NCBI RefSeq assembly: GCF_019703515.2
Contig: NC_059365.1
Coordinates: 34,739,501-34,803,500, forward strand
Direction of reading: 5' to 3'
Length of the DNA: 64,000 nucleotides
Source: Myxocyprinus asiaticus
Taxonomy: Eukaryota; Chordata; Actinopteri; Cypriniformes; Catostomidae
Program-made: the position numbers and the translations under genes
Notes under the pieces: model-generated
The model's database searches: none
What the model was told of the DNA's origin: nothing
The model's input: the letters and a program-made list of their open reading frames with translations, nothing else
Shown here: positions 1-11,010 of the stretch, one piece after another
Layout of the letters: the number at the start of each line of letters is the position of its first letter
How positions within the stretch are numbered: position 1 is the stretch's first letter

Positions 1-704
1 ATGGGAGCTTTGGGCGTCCGTGCCAGGTGGCGGCGCTCTGCGTGTATAGGTGCACCGTGAGCGCCTTATCCACCGGGGGAATCGCCGAATAGCCCCTGGC
101 TGCCCCACCATCGAGGGTAGTGAGCCATGGTCATGTTCTCGCAGTGAGTATATGATCCATCCACGAATGCTGTCTCTGTGTGGGTCGTGCCCAGACACAA
201 AAGACAGTGATCGTGACCATCAGAAGTTGATAGGTAACGACCGCAACCAGGAATAACACACAAACGGAAAGGCATCTTTAAAAAGACGCATCTTTAAAAA
301 GACGTTCCATGTGTGCCGCTCTTTTAGAGAAATATACTCTTATACTAAATATACTGCCTTTCCGGAAAATATACTCTCTTTTTTCTGCCGAAGCGCCCAG
401 GGGCATTCTCTGCAGTGCACCAGTGCAGAGGAGGGAGAAGCCACTGAAATGCGCCGTCAGATCCAGCAGAGGTGAATGAACAGTCAGCTCAGTAAACATC
501 GACCTTTCGGCTCCGAAGAGAAAATCTGAATGAGTGGTTGCATACCAGCTCCTTTTATACCTGTATGTCCAGGGGAGTGGTATGCAAATACCACTCGCCA
601 ATTTTCATTGGCCATTTATCAAAGATCAGAGGTGTCTCAGGCTCCCAAGAGTGACCCCTAGTGTCACTACATCGACACAACGTCGGGTGAGTGACAGATA
701 GGGA
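1..704 (-). mobile_element. DIRS-type retrotransposon, 5' end fragment (copy A)
   Basis: Reading the minus strand from about 704 to 1 gives the terminal repeat, a leader and the first codons of the Gag-like protein of the same DIRS family found at 31.6-36.6 kb and 56.7-60.7 kb. The stretch 530-704 matches the outer repeat of those copies, including the core ccactcgccaatt and the terminal gtgacagatagggaa. Copies of this family encode RT, RNase H and a tyrosine recombinase instead of a DDE integrase; here only the 5' part is present, and it runs off or breaks near the window start. Positions 1-65 no longer align clearly with the other copies. Confidence 0.75.
66..275 (-). pseudogene. DIRS Gag-like N-terminus with Cys/His cluster
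   Basis: The reading frame starts with MPFRLCVIPGCG and continues with a Cys/His-rich stretch (C-x4-C, then CLLCLG, then HCE) that is shared with the Gag starts at 31957 (+) and about 60304 (-). The pattern suggests a small zinc-binding domain; its role in particle assembly or nucleic-acid binding is inferred from position only. The frame is open for 69 codons and then diverges from the other two copies after the MTMA motif, so the copy is truncated or frameshifted. Confidence 0.6.
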
Positions 705-739
705 ACAAGATATATGTTGCATAGCATATAGACAAGCAA

Positions 740-779
740 TATTCATCTCTCTTTCTCTTTCTCTCTCTCTCTCACACAC
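740..779. repeat. CT-rich microsatellite
   Basis: A short run of tctct/ctttct units ending in cacacaca, immediately outside the DIRS terminal repeat. Confidence 0.8.
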
Positions 780-1111
780 AGAAAGGCATCAATTTCTGTG
801 CTCTTATTAGTTCTTCATAAGACTTTGTTGAAGGTTAATATTCATCACATAGGCAATTAATCGGCAGTCAGGAAACATGTCACATTAAAAGATCCAAGTC
901 TACTGATTTTGTCCAGCAGGGAAAGAAATATTGTATGATTCTCAAAATTTGTCTCAGACAGCAAAAATATGGCCAAAATTGTACAATGTACATTGTGATT
1001 TAGGCTAGGTTAGGAACATTTGGGGGAATATTGTTGGTTTTAGTTGCTGTAAGCGATGCTTTTCGACCATTTTCGACCTGCTAGACCTTTTCCTAAACCT
1101 CTTTTTCATAG

Positions 1112-1359
1112 ACCCCATTGTACTGTTGTACAGAGATGAGGCAGTAGGGAAAGTACTCTCAGTGTTGCTAAAAGCAATGGAAACAAAAAAGCACTCTTTC
1201 ACAACAAAAGAGCAATTGCTTATACTGTATCTGTGTATGGCCTTAAACTCAAATGTTCCTCTTCAAAACTGTGCCATCAGCTTCCTGCTTCACATATATG
1301 GTTGCCATGCAAAGATGCAAAATGATAGATTGACTGAAAGTGCCTCAAAGTCTTCCTAA
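1112..1359 (+). other. Candidate host exon (unrecognised protein)
   Basis: A pyrimidine tract followed by tttttcatag ends at 1111 and looks like a splice acceptor. From 1112 an open frame of about 82 codons runs to a TAA at 1357-1359. Its peptide is helix-like and not low-complexity (for example LLYRDEAVGKVLSVLLKAME, then TKEQLLILYLCMALNSN), with a leucine pattern like an alpha-solenoid repeat. I do not recognise the family. No strong donor site was found; a weak one (atatg/gttgcc) lies at about 1302. It could be an exon, a retained pseudogene piece or chance. Confidence 0.3.
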
Positions 1360-1769
1360 TTGGCAGAAAAAAAAAAAAAAATGACCATTTTAGTTGGCTG
1401 TTTACAGAGCCTAGGCCTGTACAGATACAGACAGATTCAGTGATATCTGTCAGGTAATAGGTACATTTTCCCATTCAATTAAAAACAAACTACAGTACCT
1501 TAAACATGCGTTTTATGTCAATTAATAATAATTCACACTTTTTAGTATGTGTCTGTTTCTTCTAAGTTAATTAAAATTAGGGTTGGGACCTGAGAACCTT
1601 ATTATTTTTTTTAATTTTTTTTTAAATACCAGAAGGGAATGATTTTCAGTTTCATTAACGGTTCTCAAATGTGCATACTTTCTCCAGTGTGGATGCAAAA
1701 TCTTGCTAAAACACTCTGACAATGTTTCCTGTTACGCAGCACTGCAACACCATTATTAATTCACCAGCG
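1360..1769. other. Non-coding stretch
   Basis: AT-rich sequence with a poly-A run at 1366-1380. I see no gene or recognisable repeat. Confidence 0.6.
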
Positions 1770-2045
1770 CAAAACATACATTACAACCAATGTAACCCTA
1801 TTCCCAAACAAATTACTCTTATTAGCTGGTTCAATTGCATCTACAGCTCGAAACATACAGCGCAACCAGTGAAGTCCGATTCCAAAACAAGTTACTCTTA
1901 TGAGCCAGTTATTTTGAATCTACAACACAAAACATACTGTGCAACCAGTGTAGTCCGATTCCCGAACAAATGACTCTTATGAGCGGTAATTTTGAATCTA
2001 CAGCGCAAAACACACAGCACGACCAGTGAATCCAGATTCCTGAAT
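1770..2045. repeat. Minisatellite, about 78-bp unit, about 3.5 copies
   Basis: Units beginning atctac start at 1839, 1918 and 1996, giving a period of 78-79 bp, with a diverged earlier copy from about 1770. Each contains a variant of gcgcaaaacatacagc, then accagtgaagtccgattcc, then actcttatgagc. A partial further copy lies at about 2467-2500, beyond an inserted repeat. Confidence 0.75.
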
Positions 2046-2054
2046 GAAGACTCT

Positions 2055-2460
2055 TAATGGAATAGTTCACCCAAAAATACAAATTATCTCATCATTTACT
2101 CTCCCTCATGCAATCTCAGATGTGTGACTTCTTCAGCGAAACACAAACGAAGATTTTTTGAAAAAAATATCTCAGCTCTGTAGGTCCATACAATGCGAGT
2201 GAATGGTGGTCAGAACTTTGAAGGTCCAAAAAGCACATAGAGGCAGCATAAAAGTAATCAATATGACTCCAGTGGTTAAATCTGTGTCTTCAGAAGCTAA
2301 ATGATTGCTGTGGGTGAGAAACAGATCAATATTGAAGTCCTTTTTACTATAAATGTCCACTTTCACTTTCACACTCTTGTTTTTGGCACTTCGTATTCTT
2401 TGTGCATTTCACCATCTACTGGGCAGGGAGAAGAATATATATTTTAAAAAAAAATACTAT
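2055..2460. repeat. Short interspersed repeat, 'tagttcacccaaaaa' family
   Basis: Begins with ggaatagttcacccaaaaat and then a variant of catcatttactctccctcat. The same motifs occur, whole or in part, at 23.38, 49.26, 51.24, 55.17 and 61.2 kb. The type is widespread in cyprinid genomes and is non-coding. Its insertion separates the minisatellite from a partial unit at 2467. The right boundary is approximate. Confidence 0.6.
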
Positions 2461-3030
2461 TTTCGGTTCTTTTGAATCTACAGCACAAAACATACAATGC
2501 TTCCTACTGAACTAATTACTTTTATCATCTTGCTCTTTTTAGTGAATCAAAATCTTACTGAATCACAAATCATTCATTTTTTCATGTGACCTGTCTGACT
2601 TAATAAATTAACCACTAATTCAAAGTAATTACTGGATGATTGTTGATATGACAATATGTAGTTAAAGATTCACATTATGAGTTTTTATGTAATTAGTGGT
2701 ATTTTATAAAAATGGATGAACGAATGAAATATTTTAATTAAATACTCTATGTAAACACACCTTTTGCAAGAATCTGTTGTTAAAATGTGAAATTTTCTCA
2801 TTTGGTAACAGGCTGCTGAAGGCAGTGAATCCAAAAAGAAATTAAATTTCTTATTTCCAAATATTTCCTCCTCAAAATGTCTTAAAGAATGATTAATGCA
2901 GTCGTTATGGAACAGGAATCGTTAAGAGGAATCAGAATATGAACCAGAATGGTTAATTTCCTTACTATTCCTGCCCCTTTTCAAAATGTCTTGTCCTGGA
3001 TAAAATGTAATTCCTTTTTTTTTTTTTTTT
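2461..3030. other. Non-coding stretch
   Basis: AT-rich. A possible acceptor (tttggtaacag) ends at about 2812 and is followed by a short open stretch, too short to call an exon. Confidence 0.5.
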
Positions 3031-3042
3031 TTTTTTTACTAG

Positions 3043-3239
3043 ATGAGAAAACATCAGTGAAAGTGTGCTATTTGCAGATGTTTGCATCATGGAACGTCCA
3101 ACTGAAGTGCTACAATTTGTTGTTTACAGTTGTTTTAAACAGTTTTAGGAGTTCTGAGACTGCAGAGGCTTCTGATGTGGGTTGTTTTGCCATCACGGTC
3201 GGTCTGAGACAGAACAGCAGAATATTCATGACAGCTTAG
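3043..3239 (+). other. Candidate terminal exon (unrecognised protein)
   Basis: A run of more than 20 T residues followed by actag ends at 3042, a strong-looking acceptor. The frame is open from there for 65 codons to a TAG at 3237-3239 and ends in VGLRQNSRIFMTA. The acceptor splits a codon in the same way as the candidate exon at 1112, so both could belong to one + strand transcript. I do not recognise the protein. No clear polyadenylation signal was identified nearby. Confidence 0.3.
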
Positions 3240-4433
3240 GATGAAAATACATCATGTTCAACAACACACACAAAGGAGAAGGCTGTTGTCAGATGCTTTA
3301 TTTCACAAAAGAAAACATTTCTGAACTGAGAATGCACAAGGTTTAGATATTTAGCATCAACATTTGTTTCCGGCGAGAGAAAGAAAAAACATGCAGGCAA
3401 TGCTTTAGCGTAGATAATTCACAAATATAACTATTGATTAATTTACTGGCTGCTTTCTGTGGGCAGTAATGGTGCAAGTAATGTTGCACCATTACTGCCC
3501 ACATAATGCAACCAGTTAATTAACAGCATTGATATACTATACTTTAAAAAATATATATTGTAAATACCAGGGGTGTAAAGTAATTGAGTAAAAATACTAT
3601 ACTTAAGTATTTTTGGGGGGGATTTGTACTTTACTCGAGTGCATTTTAAATGTAATACTTGTACTTTTACTTAATTACATTTCCAAAGAAAAAAATAGTA
3701 CTTTTTACACCTTACAATATTTAATTTAAACTTGAAAAGTACACATTACATTTTTGCAAATCATTTTCTTGTCTTACTGGACTGAAGCTGCCTTTTCACT
3801 GCATCTGACAAACGACAGATAGACAAATGGCAGAGTGTGTTGAAATATTTGTGCGACTAGACCTTGTGTGACCACCCGACTGAATGTGATGTATTCATTC
3901 AAAACTATGAGCATGAAGTGAGAAACACTGATGGTCTTTATCCTAAACTTTATTCTAAACGCCTGCTACTTCTACAGATTGGACAGTTATGAAGTCAAAA
4001 ATTATCATTCATGTTGCAAATATATATATATAAAAACAAAAGGCTTTTGTAATTAAATGTGTACATGTCATTTATTACTACACTTGCCTTCATATTTAAA
4101 TCATATCTATGAATTTCTACTCCCTATTTGCTGAATTGTTGTTGTTGTTGTTAGGAAACTATTAATTATAATAATATCTATAAAACCAGCAATGATGATG
4201 ATGATAATAATGATAATAAAAATAATGGAATTTGAGTAAATATTAATTATGAATTTTATTGAATTCATCCATCTGCTCAACAGAAAGGTTTGTTAGCAAA
4301 CCTAAGAAATCAATTTCTTTCTTCAAAGCTTCATTTGAATTTTTTGGATCTTTCTTTATGTCTCAAGGGGCTGGGTGCTCTGACATCGCAATTCGAGAGT
4401 GCCTTCTCCCATGCTATGAACAATGGCAATGTT

Positions 4434-4794
4434 GGACCCACTTTATATTAGGTGGCCTAAACTACTATCTACTTAACTATTTGATACAATGTACTTATTA
4501 CGTACATACGTGTTGTTGCATTGTTATTACATTTAAAGTACTTGCACTTAATTAAATTTGTAGTTTCACTGTTAACTTTACCCCTAACCCTAACCTAACC
4601 CTTACCCCAAAACCTAACTCTTACCCCTAATCTTAACCCTAACCTTACTCCTAAACCTACCCGTACCTCATCCTCAGTAGCAGCAAATGTGGGAATTTTG
4701 CAGAACAACACATAGTTACACAGTAAATACATAGTCTTGTATGTATTTAATGTAAGTACATAGTAGTTAAGGCCACCTAATATAAAGTGTGACC
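4434..4794. mobile_element. hAT-like MITE nested in the larger hAT element
   Basis: A 361-bp element whose ends are inverted copies: the left holds actttatattaggtggcct and the right the complementary aggccacctaatataaagt, about 30 bp each. It is flanked by gcaatgtt at 4426-4433 and 4795-4802, an 8-bp target duplication. No coding capacity. Confidence 0.85.
4575..4665. repeat. Degenerate telomere-like CCCTAA repeats inside the MITE
   Basis: Units such as ccctaacc, cccttacc and ccctaatc recur for about 90 bp. Their irregular form and position between the MITE inverted repeats show that they are interstitial and part of the MITE, not a chromosome end. Confidence 0.8.
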
Positions 4795-5089
4795 GCAATG
4801 TTTTTGCAAAATAAAATTATGTGGTTCATTACACATCTCAGGGCAGTTCCCAAGTGAAATGTCCACTGTGTGGCACTAAAAGTGAGTGAAATACTCTCCT
4901 AAACAGATGAGGTTTTTAAGGTTAATGTTCTATCGAGACAAAACCTACCTACCTCCCTACCCTAAACCTATCCGATAGTGTCAGAAAAAATCAAATATGA
5001 CATGAAAAACACAATTTCTGAAGCAACCATCTCATTTTGTGGTGCTTCTATGACACTTTTGGCTCACGTATCGACTCACGTGCTCTTCA

Positions 5090-5152
5090 GGACTCGTACC
5101 CCGGTCCTTTGTATTGCATATGCAACACTCTATCAGTTGAGCTTCTGTACAA
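5090..5152 (-). repeat. tRNA-like segment (possible SINE head)
   Basis: On the minus strand the sequence holds agctcaactgatagagtgtt, resembling a Pol III A box and tRNA D arm, followed about 30 bases later by ggggtacgagtcct, resembling a degenerate B box and T arm. It lies inside the hAT element, so it is more likely captured or a SINE remnant than a functional tRNA gene. Confidence 0.4.
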
Positions 5153-5760
5153 TTTGATCACAGTTACACAAGCTTGTAAATGTAGTTGGTTATGTAATGC
5201 AAACGCTAAAATGAGTCATGCACTACAGTACAAGTTTTTATGTGTCATAAGCATAGCATTGTGTGAGGAAAAGATAGAAAAGTAAGTGTTTATGCTGTTT
5301 TACTCATGATTTGTGTGAAAGGGAATAAAAGTCATTGTTGTTTTAGCACCTCTAATGTTCACTCCGCTAGGAAATTGCTGTGTTACATACAGGTCACATA
5401 AAAATCATTTTGCAAAAATGTAGTTATTGTAACATGATTCTAGGACCAGGTTGCGAATGCCACTGGGGGAGAAATATGACAGTTGTCAGAGACAGTAAAA
5501 AGGCGACTTAAAAAACCAATAGAATTTAACAACATCCTCTCTCACACAATCTCCTCTCTTGATTTCATTCTAGCTCAGAAAAAAGTTACTTTTTACTTTT
5601 TTTAATACTTAAGTACAAATTAATGTGAATACTATTTACTTTCAATCAAGAATATTTTTGGCTAGATACTTGGACTTTTAATTGAGTAAAATTATTACTC
5701 AGTATCCATACTTTCACTTAAGTATAATTTCTGAGAACTTATTACACTCCTGGTAAATAC

Positions 5761-6626
5761 TATATAACATGTCTTCTGCACTGCAATGATCCCTTGCAGT
5801 ATAGGCTATAGCCATTTGTATTTTATTAATCTAATTTAATTGCTTCTAATATAATTTAATTTAATCTAATCTAATCGAAAAGAGTGACAATAACTTCATT
5901 TAAAATGCTATACCAGCGCACACAGCACCTGGTATGACGGTTTTGCACTGAAATACCATGTGCTATTTAGTGATTTAACTAGGGTAGTATCTTGCCATCT
6001 CTCAGCTCAACAGTGTGGACAGCACAACAAACTGGAGCAGGGATGACTATTGTGGTGCCAAAAACCCAAACATAGGTCAATGGCAACCCAAGCAGCTCTG
6101 CTTTTTAATCATCCACCTGTGGCATGCCACCAAAGCGTGATGTTAAAACATTTAGCACTGATCCATAGTGTGTATTTGTGTGTGTGCATGGTCAAAATGT
6201 TTTAATGAAATCTATAAATCAATGGCTGCTTAAAAGACCCAAGAGAAGACCCTGGAGAGTAGATTGTTTTAATTACTAGTCATTAATTTCATTAGGTATA
6301 AGTTATGAATCAGAGAGGGGGCGAGATGAAGAGGCTCGATCCGTGATGGGGAGGTTTGTTTTTGTGCTTTTGTGGAGGGTGAGATTGGTGGGTGGTTGGA
6401 CTACGAGACAGAACAGGAAAGGGTTGGAGAGGGTGAGAGGGAAGAGAGAGAGAGAGAGTTAAATAGTATCTCATACACATTCAAAATATTTTATACATTT
6501 TCTAAATGAATTTCAGTCACGACAACTCGGAAAGATGTTAATGCATGTTAATGTTAATGTGATAATATTTTATCAATAAAATGGCATATTGATAGGATAT
6601 TGGTCTTGGTGCACTAGATCCGCTAA

Positions 6627-6627
<1 letters not shown>
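5761..6627. other. Non-coding stretch, possibly with conserved sequence at 6000-6330
   Basis: No coding features. 6000-6330 is more balanced in composition, with a run of TAAT/ATTA-type sites (tttaattactagtcatta), which could suit a conserved regulatory element. This cannot be shown from one sequence. Confidence 0.3.

Positions 6628-6662
<35 letters not shown>
6628..6662. repeat. GCT trinucleotide microsatellite, about 11 units
   Basis: Uninterrupted gct units. A minus-strand frame reads it as poly-serine, but there is no gene context. Confidence 0.95.
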
Positions 6663-7701
6663 AGAGCAAGTACGGTGACTTGCTACTGCTAGAAAATACA
6701 CATACATATGTATTTGACATGTGGACATGCAGCTGCTGCTGCAAAATTAGATAAAGCACAAGACATGCTGAATCTAGTGTGTATAACATGCTGCTGCACA
6801 AACAGAGATTACAAACAATCTCCCAACAAAGCAGAGAAGCTGCACAAAACACATAACACAAACACAAAACACAATCCCTCATTCGAGCAGATCTATCGCC
6901 AAGACTTATGTACTGCTGCTGTTCCAAAGAGCCATGTGCACTGAGTGTATGCTAGCTAGGTGTGTCTTGGTGACAGGCCAAATGGCATAACGCTAATGAA
7001 CAAAATGTCTATGTGTACTTCGGCGTGCTTAGCCGAATATCTAAAACGGCTTGTGACCTAACTCATAATGTGCACCTGAGCCTGTAAAGCCTGGAGATTA
7101 TTTAACTAGTGACTTAGACTAGCTATATATGGATTCATTTAATCTAATGACCTAAGATAGCTATGTGTGCCAGCAAGATTTAGCTAAGGCTTACCTTGTT
7201 AAAGATGTGCTTCTATGTGTCATTGCCAAGCAGACCTTACCGTACAAGCTGATAGAAGGAAAGCCCCAGCAAACCACCTGAGCAAATAGCATTTTCAGAG
7301 AAAAAACTTGCAGTGCGCTGTAGTGAAACCAACGTATCTGCAAAACTGAGCCACTTTAATGTTAGAGAAAGAGAGAGATGCAAGTTGATAGGCTACACGA
7401 TTACAAGTCAAAGGACCAATCAGCTTACACCATGCGAGCCGATTGGCTTAACATGTCACATGTGAGCAAGCCGATTGGCTAACAGATAACAAGTCAAAGA
7501 ACCTATCAGCTTGCGCCACATAGAGTTGCATGGCTGAACTTTGGTAATTTATACATTCTAAATATTCAAAGTGCATGAATTCTTAAACATTTTAAAATAT
7601 AATTCATTTAACTTATTCAGATGGTAAAAATTCTTAAATATTATGAGCCTATAATTAATTGATTATGGCGCTAACAATTGTGCAGTTCAAATAACTGCAG
7701 T
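6663..7701. other. Non-coding stretch
   Basis: No gene or clear transposon recognised. The phrase gagccgattggct recurs in varied form around 7410-7510 (cagcttacacca/cagcttgcgcca), suggesting a short local duplication of about 75 bp. Confidence 0.45.
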
Positions 7702-7917
7702 TCAAATAAGAATTTGGCTGTAACGGATTGTCCAGATTGTTTGACTGTCCTCCCAGAGTAACACTTGTGTTTGATCTATTTCAGACAGTGTAGAAAAATG
7801 TGGAATGAGGTTTAAGTTTCTCTCTTTTGTATTCTGAAACTTATTACAGTGAAAGTAAAAGTGTGTCTCTGGCTTAACTTCACCAGTGTGACAATGATCA
7901 CATATTCTGTCCTCCAT
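7702..7917 (-). pseudogene. Possible non-LTR retrotransposon C-terminal zinc-finger fragment
   Basis: The minus-strand peptide contains CDHCHTGEVKPETHFYFHC, a CxxC...HFxxxC arrangement like the zinc finger that follows RT in several fish LINEs. There is no RT upstream, so this would be an isolated relic about 70 codons long. Assignment rests on the motif only. Confidence 0.4.
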
Positions 7918-7975
7918 TGGCAGTCATGCTTGTTTGTGTCTGCATTTTTCAATGGTTAAACCAGGGGTATTCAAT

Positions 7976-9544
7976 TAAAGTTCCTCGAAATGTCCTTACT
8001 AGCAAAGGTCAGAACAGTCATAACATACTGGCTCCTCAAACAGTGCATGGTTATGAAATGAAATACGCAATGTGCATTTGAGAAATATTAATTGTAGAGG
8101 TGATAATACAGCATGTATTGATTAAAGGGGAATATTTATTGCAAGGGTAATTTCGGCCTCATAATATACTGATTATGGGGAGGATTCACTAAACAGTTAC
8201 GGCACTTTTGTGCATAGAATGTCAGTGCAAAAACTTATTCATTAACCACCTGTAATGTGGTTTAAGCAGGAGCAATCGGCGCTGAAATATAGTGTTGCGT
8301 TTTGAAATTAATTTTGTGTGTTCTTTGTTTTATGTAATCTTTATTATGATTTAAATGTTTTACTTCCTTTCTTTTTTTTATTAAATAAAAATAAATGTTT
8401 ACAAGATACTTATTGTATCTTATTTAAAACATTTTGTATAGAAATATCCAAACAATGATTTGGCAATAAAGAGAGAGAGAGAGAGAGAATCAGAACATTT
8501 GGTGGCAGTTCCAGTGGACATGTGCCGGGCAAATCTGTGCTGCTCTATTCCATTATAACAGCACTCTTGTACAGGCCTGGAGGTCTGCCTGCAGACTGTG
8601 GACTCTGGCCGGAGCTTCAAAGGGAGTTTTATGCCCAAGTATAGGCCAGATCACTGGAGAATAAACTGGATTTCAGCTCCCTACTCAAGCTCTTCTCTAG
8701 AGAACTGCCTCTGGCGATGGTGCAGATACAGTACGCAGAATACACTGTGCCCTTAATAATGAGTATCACAGGAAGAACAAACTTCCTCCATGTCCTCTCT
8801 CTCTCCCTTTATATGAGGTATGCTGAGCACCATTTACTGGGTCATTGTGGGTCATCGTGTTAAACAATTATTTTCACAGCCCTAACCGAGGAATCTATTT
8901 ATGAAGAGCAAATATGATAATTGTCATAGGTATGAAATTTCTAATTTACTAACTCGGGGTTCATATCCATTAAAATGACTGACCATGCAAAAGAGTTCCC
9001 TTTTATTTACCTTAGATCATTTAGGTTTTTCTAACTTGTTTAAACATTGTGACAGCATTATTGAAAGAGCAACTGCATGAAACAATATTTCTGCTGTTTA
9101 TGTAAATCTCAGTTATTTATGGGTATACACATTTGTCTTCTGTTATTTTTAAAGCCCAGTGTGCTATAATGTGACTTTATGAGCAAACTCATCTTGTTCT
9201 AAATATGAGAGGCAAGAGCATATTGACAAACACTCCTCTCTGCGTTGTGCCATATGGTAAAATGTGCAGTAATTAGCCCTTAAAGAAACCATGAAATCAA
9301 AATGGGAGTTTCGTAGATTTTATGTCTGTTAGCCTAAGATACAATCTAAATAATTATGTATTCCTCAAAGTTAACAAAATAAACTTTTAGCAGAAATGCA
9401 CATTTAAAATTTACAGTCTTTTTTTTTTCTTGAGAAATGGAACATAAATATTAATGACTCATGTTGCACTACACAGATTTTTGTCCAATCAAGTGCTCTC
9501 TAGAATGTGAATTTTCCTCTCCTTGATATCACCTGCAACCAAGC
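7976..9544. other. Non-coding stretch
   Basis: AT-rich, with a GA run at 8470-8488. A motif seen in dispersed fish repeats, accatgaaatcaaaatgg, begins at about 9288. No coding features seen. Confidence 0.45.
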
Positions 9545-9655
9545 TTGAACAAGTCTGGCCATTCTCCGTTGACTTTTCTCATCAACAAGGCGTTTCTGTC
9601 TGCAGAACTGCTGCTCACTGATGTTTTTTTATTTTTAGCACCATTCTAAGTAAAC
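9545..9655 (-). mobile_element. Tc1/mariner-like transposase relic, middle segment
   Basis: On the minus strand the sequence parallels the segment at about 43580-43675: ggccattctccgttgac, tcatcaacaaggcgtttctg, cagaactgctgctcactg. Both decode, with errors, to the region following the helix-turn-helix of one Tc1-like family. Truncated at both ends. Confidence 0.5.
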
Positions 9656-10439
9656 TTTCGAGCAGGGTTCCTCAATGGGCAGTCCGCCACATCCGGCCTG
9701 CGAGAGACAAATGTTTGGCCCACGCTAAAGGCCTGTTCACACCAAATCTGTGATGATTTTGCTAGACGAACCTCAGATGAAACGTCTAAACACACAGAGT
9801 CCGTAAAAAATAAAAAATAAAAACAATTTCACCCCTATACAGTAGGCGGCGCTGTTGCAGTGCTGTTGTTATACCAGTCTCCTGCCCGCAACTTCAGCTG
9901 CTAGAGATTAATATATTGAATGCTGTTAAAGCATTTATTTACCTTATTTGGCATAACTGTTTCATTATGTTCTTTCCATGGTGTTGATGCATTCTGAAAA
10001 GTAAATAATATATGTTTTTATGAGTGTGAGATGAGTAAAGAGCGCCGTTGCATAAATATACGTCATTTATATATTTGCACATGCATTTTGCTATGAGTAT
10101 CTTTCAAACTGACTCCCAAAGCCAACTACTATTTTATAATATCTGGATTAATGCCTGGATAATATAACATACAGTACTGTGATACAAATACATGTGGAAT
10201 AGTGAACATTAAGAATGTATAGGACAGTATAAAACGTAATATTAAAAATAATATATAAGAAAACACTGGCTCACGGTCTTTTCTTTATTGAAATTATTGC
10301 AATACTTTGTTATATTATCCTTAAGAACAATAACAATATTAATGCTTATATGTCTAAAAATTGAATTTGCAATTAGGGAAAGTGCAGGGAGTAGATCCCG
10401 TCTGGAGATGAGCAGGAACACTTCACTAGCATGGAGGAC
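9656..10439. other. Non-coding stretch with repeat fragments
   Basis: Contains aaggcctgttcacaccaaat at about 9729, a start typical of a dispersed fish repeat. The stretch 10017-10110 resembles 50000-50100, implying a shared repeat family. Confidence 0.4.
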
Positions 10440-10800
10440 ATGGATATCGTCTCGGTTATGTGCATAACCTCGGTTCCCTGAGACAAAGGGAACGAGACAT
10501 TGCATCCTGCTGATGCATACTGTATGGGGAGTGTACTTCTAAACAAACTAGTTGAAACCCTTCTACAATAACGGCAATTCTAATATTGGCTATGGTTTTT
10601 GAGCCCCGCCCTTTTAGGCACGAAGCTGCCCGCTATAAAAGCAGGCGCGCAAACACTATTCCTCAGAATTTTCTGACTGAGGGACAAAGAGCACATCGCT
10701 CGCACCTCAAAGAACTCTGAGTCTTGTAGTGTGGCCAGCTTACACAATGTCTCATTCCCTTCGTCTCATATGGGGAACAGAGTCCCATCACACCCCACTA
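10440..10800 (-). repeat. DIRS copy D 3' repeat / internal complementary region
   Basis: The segment ccctgagacaaagggaacga near 10478 and the sequence around 10747-10775 (caatgtctcattcccttcgt) are mutually inverted, the arrangement expected between the internal complementary region and terminal repeat of DIRS elements. Confidence 0.55.
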
Positions 10801-11010
10801 CATGATATAACATTCCACAGAGGAAACATGAAGCCACAGTCCCGCGGGATGGCTACTGACACGAGTATGCCGCAAGCGAGTGACCCTCATGTTGGGCCAG
10901 GAGGGGAACACTCAGAATGGATATATGAACTATAGTCATATAGTATGAATTAACCTCTTCACGAACCCAGTCAGGAAGGAAGTTTTATTTATAATGAAAG
11001 TGCTTGTGAC

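Larger units (their letters stand above)
3568..5752. mobile_element. hAT-type DNA transposon, non-autonomous
   Basis: The element starts caggggtgtaaag and ends cttattacactcctg, so its ends are imperfect inverted repeats (cagg-gtgtaa). It is flanked by the perfect 8-bp duplication gtaaatac at 3560-3567 and 5753-5760, the length made by hAT transposases. The subterminal parts (aatactatacttaagtat and its inverted counterpart) also pair. No transposase frame remains in about 2.2 kb, so it would depend on an enzyme supplied in trans. It contains a second element at 4434-4794 and a tRNA-like segment near 5.1 kb. Confidence 0.85.

Noticed and set aside
4575..4665. Telomere
   Set aside because: Repeats are degenerate, 90 bp long and enclosed in MITE inverted repeats with target duplications.
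6538..6927. Poly-serine reading frame of 129 codons on the minus strand
   Set aside because: Produced by the GCT microsatellite; no other coding evidence.
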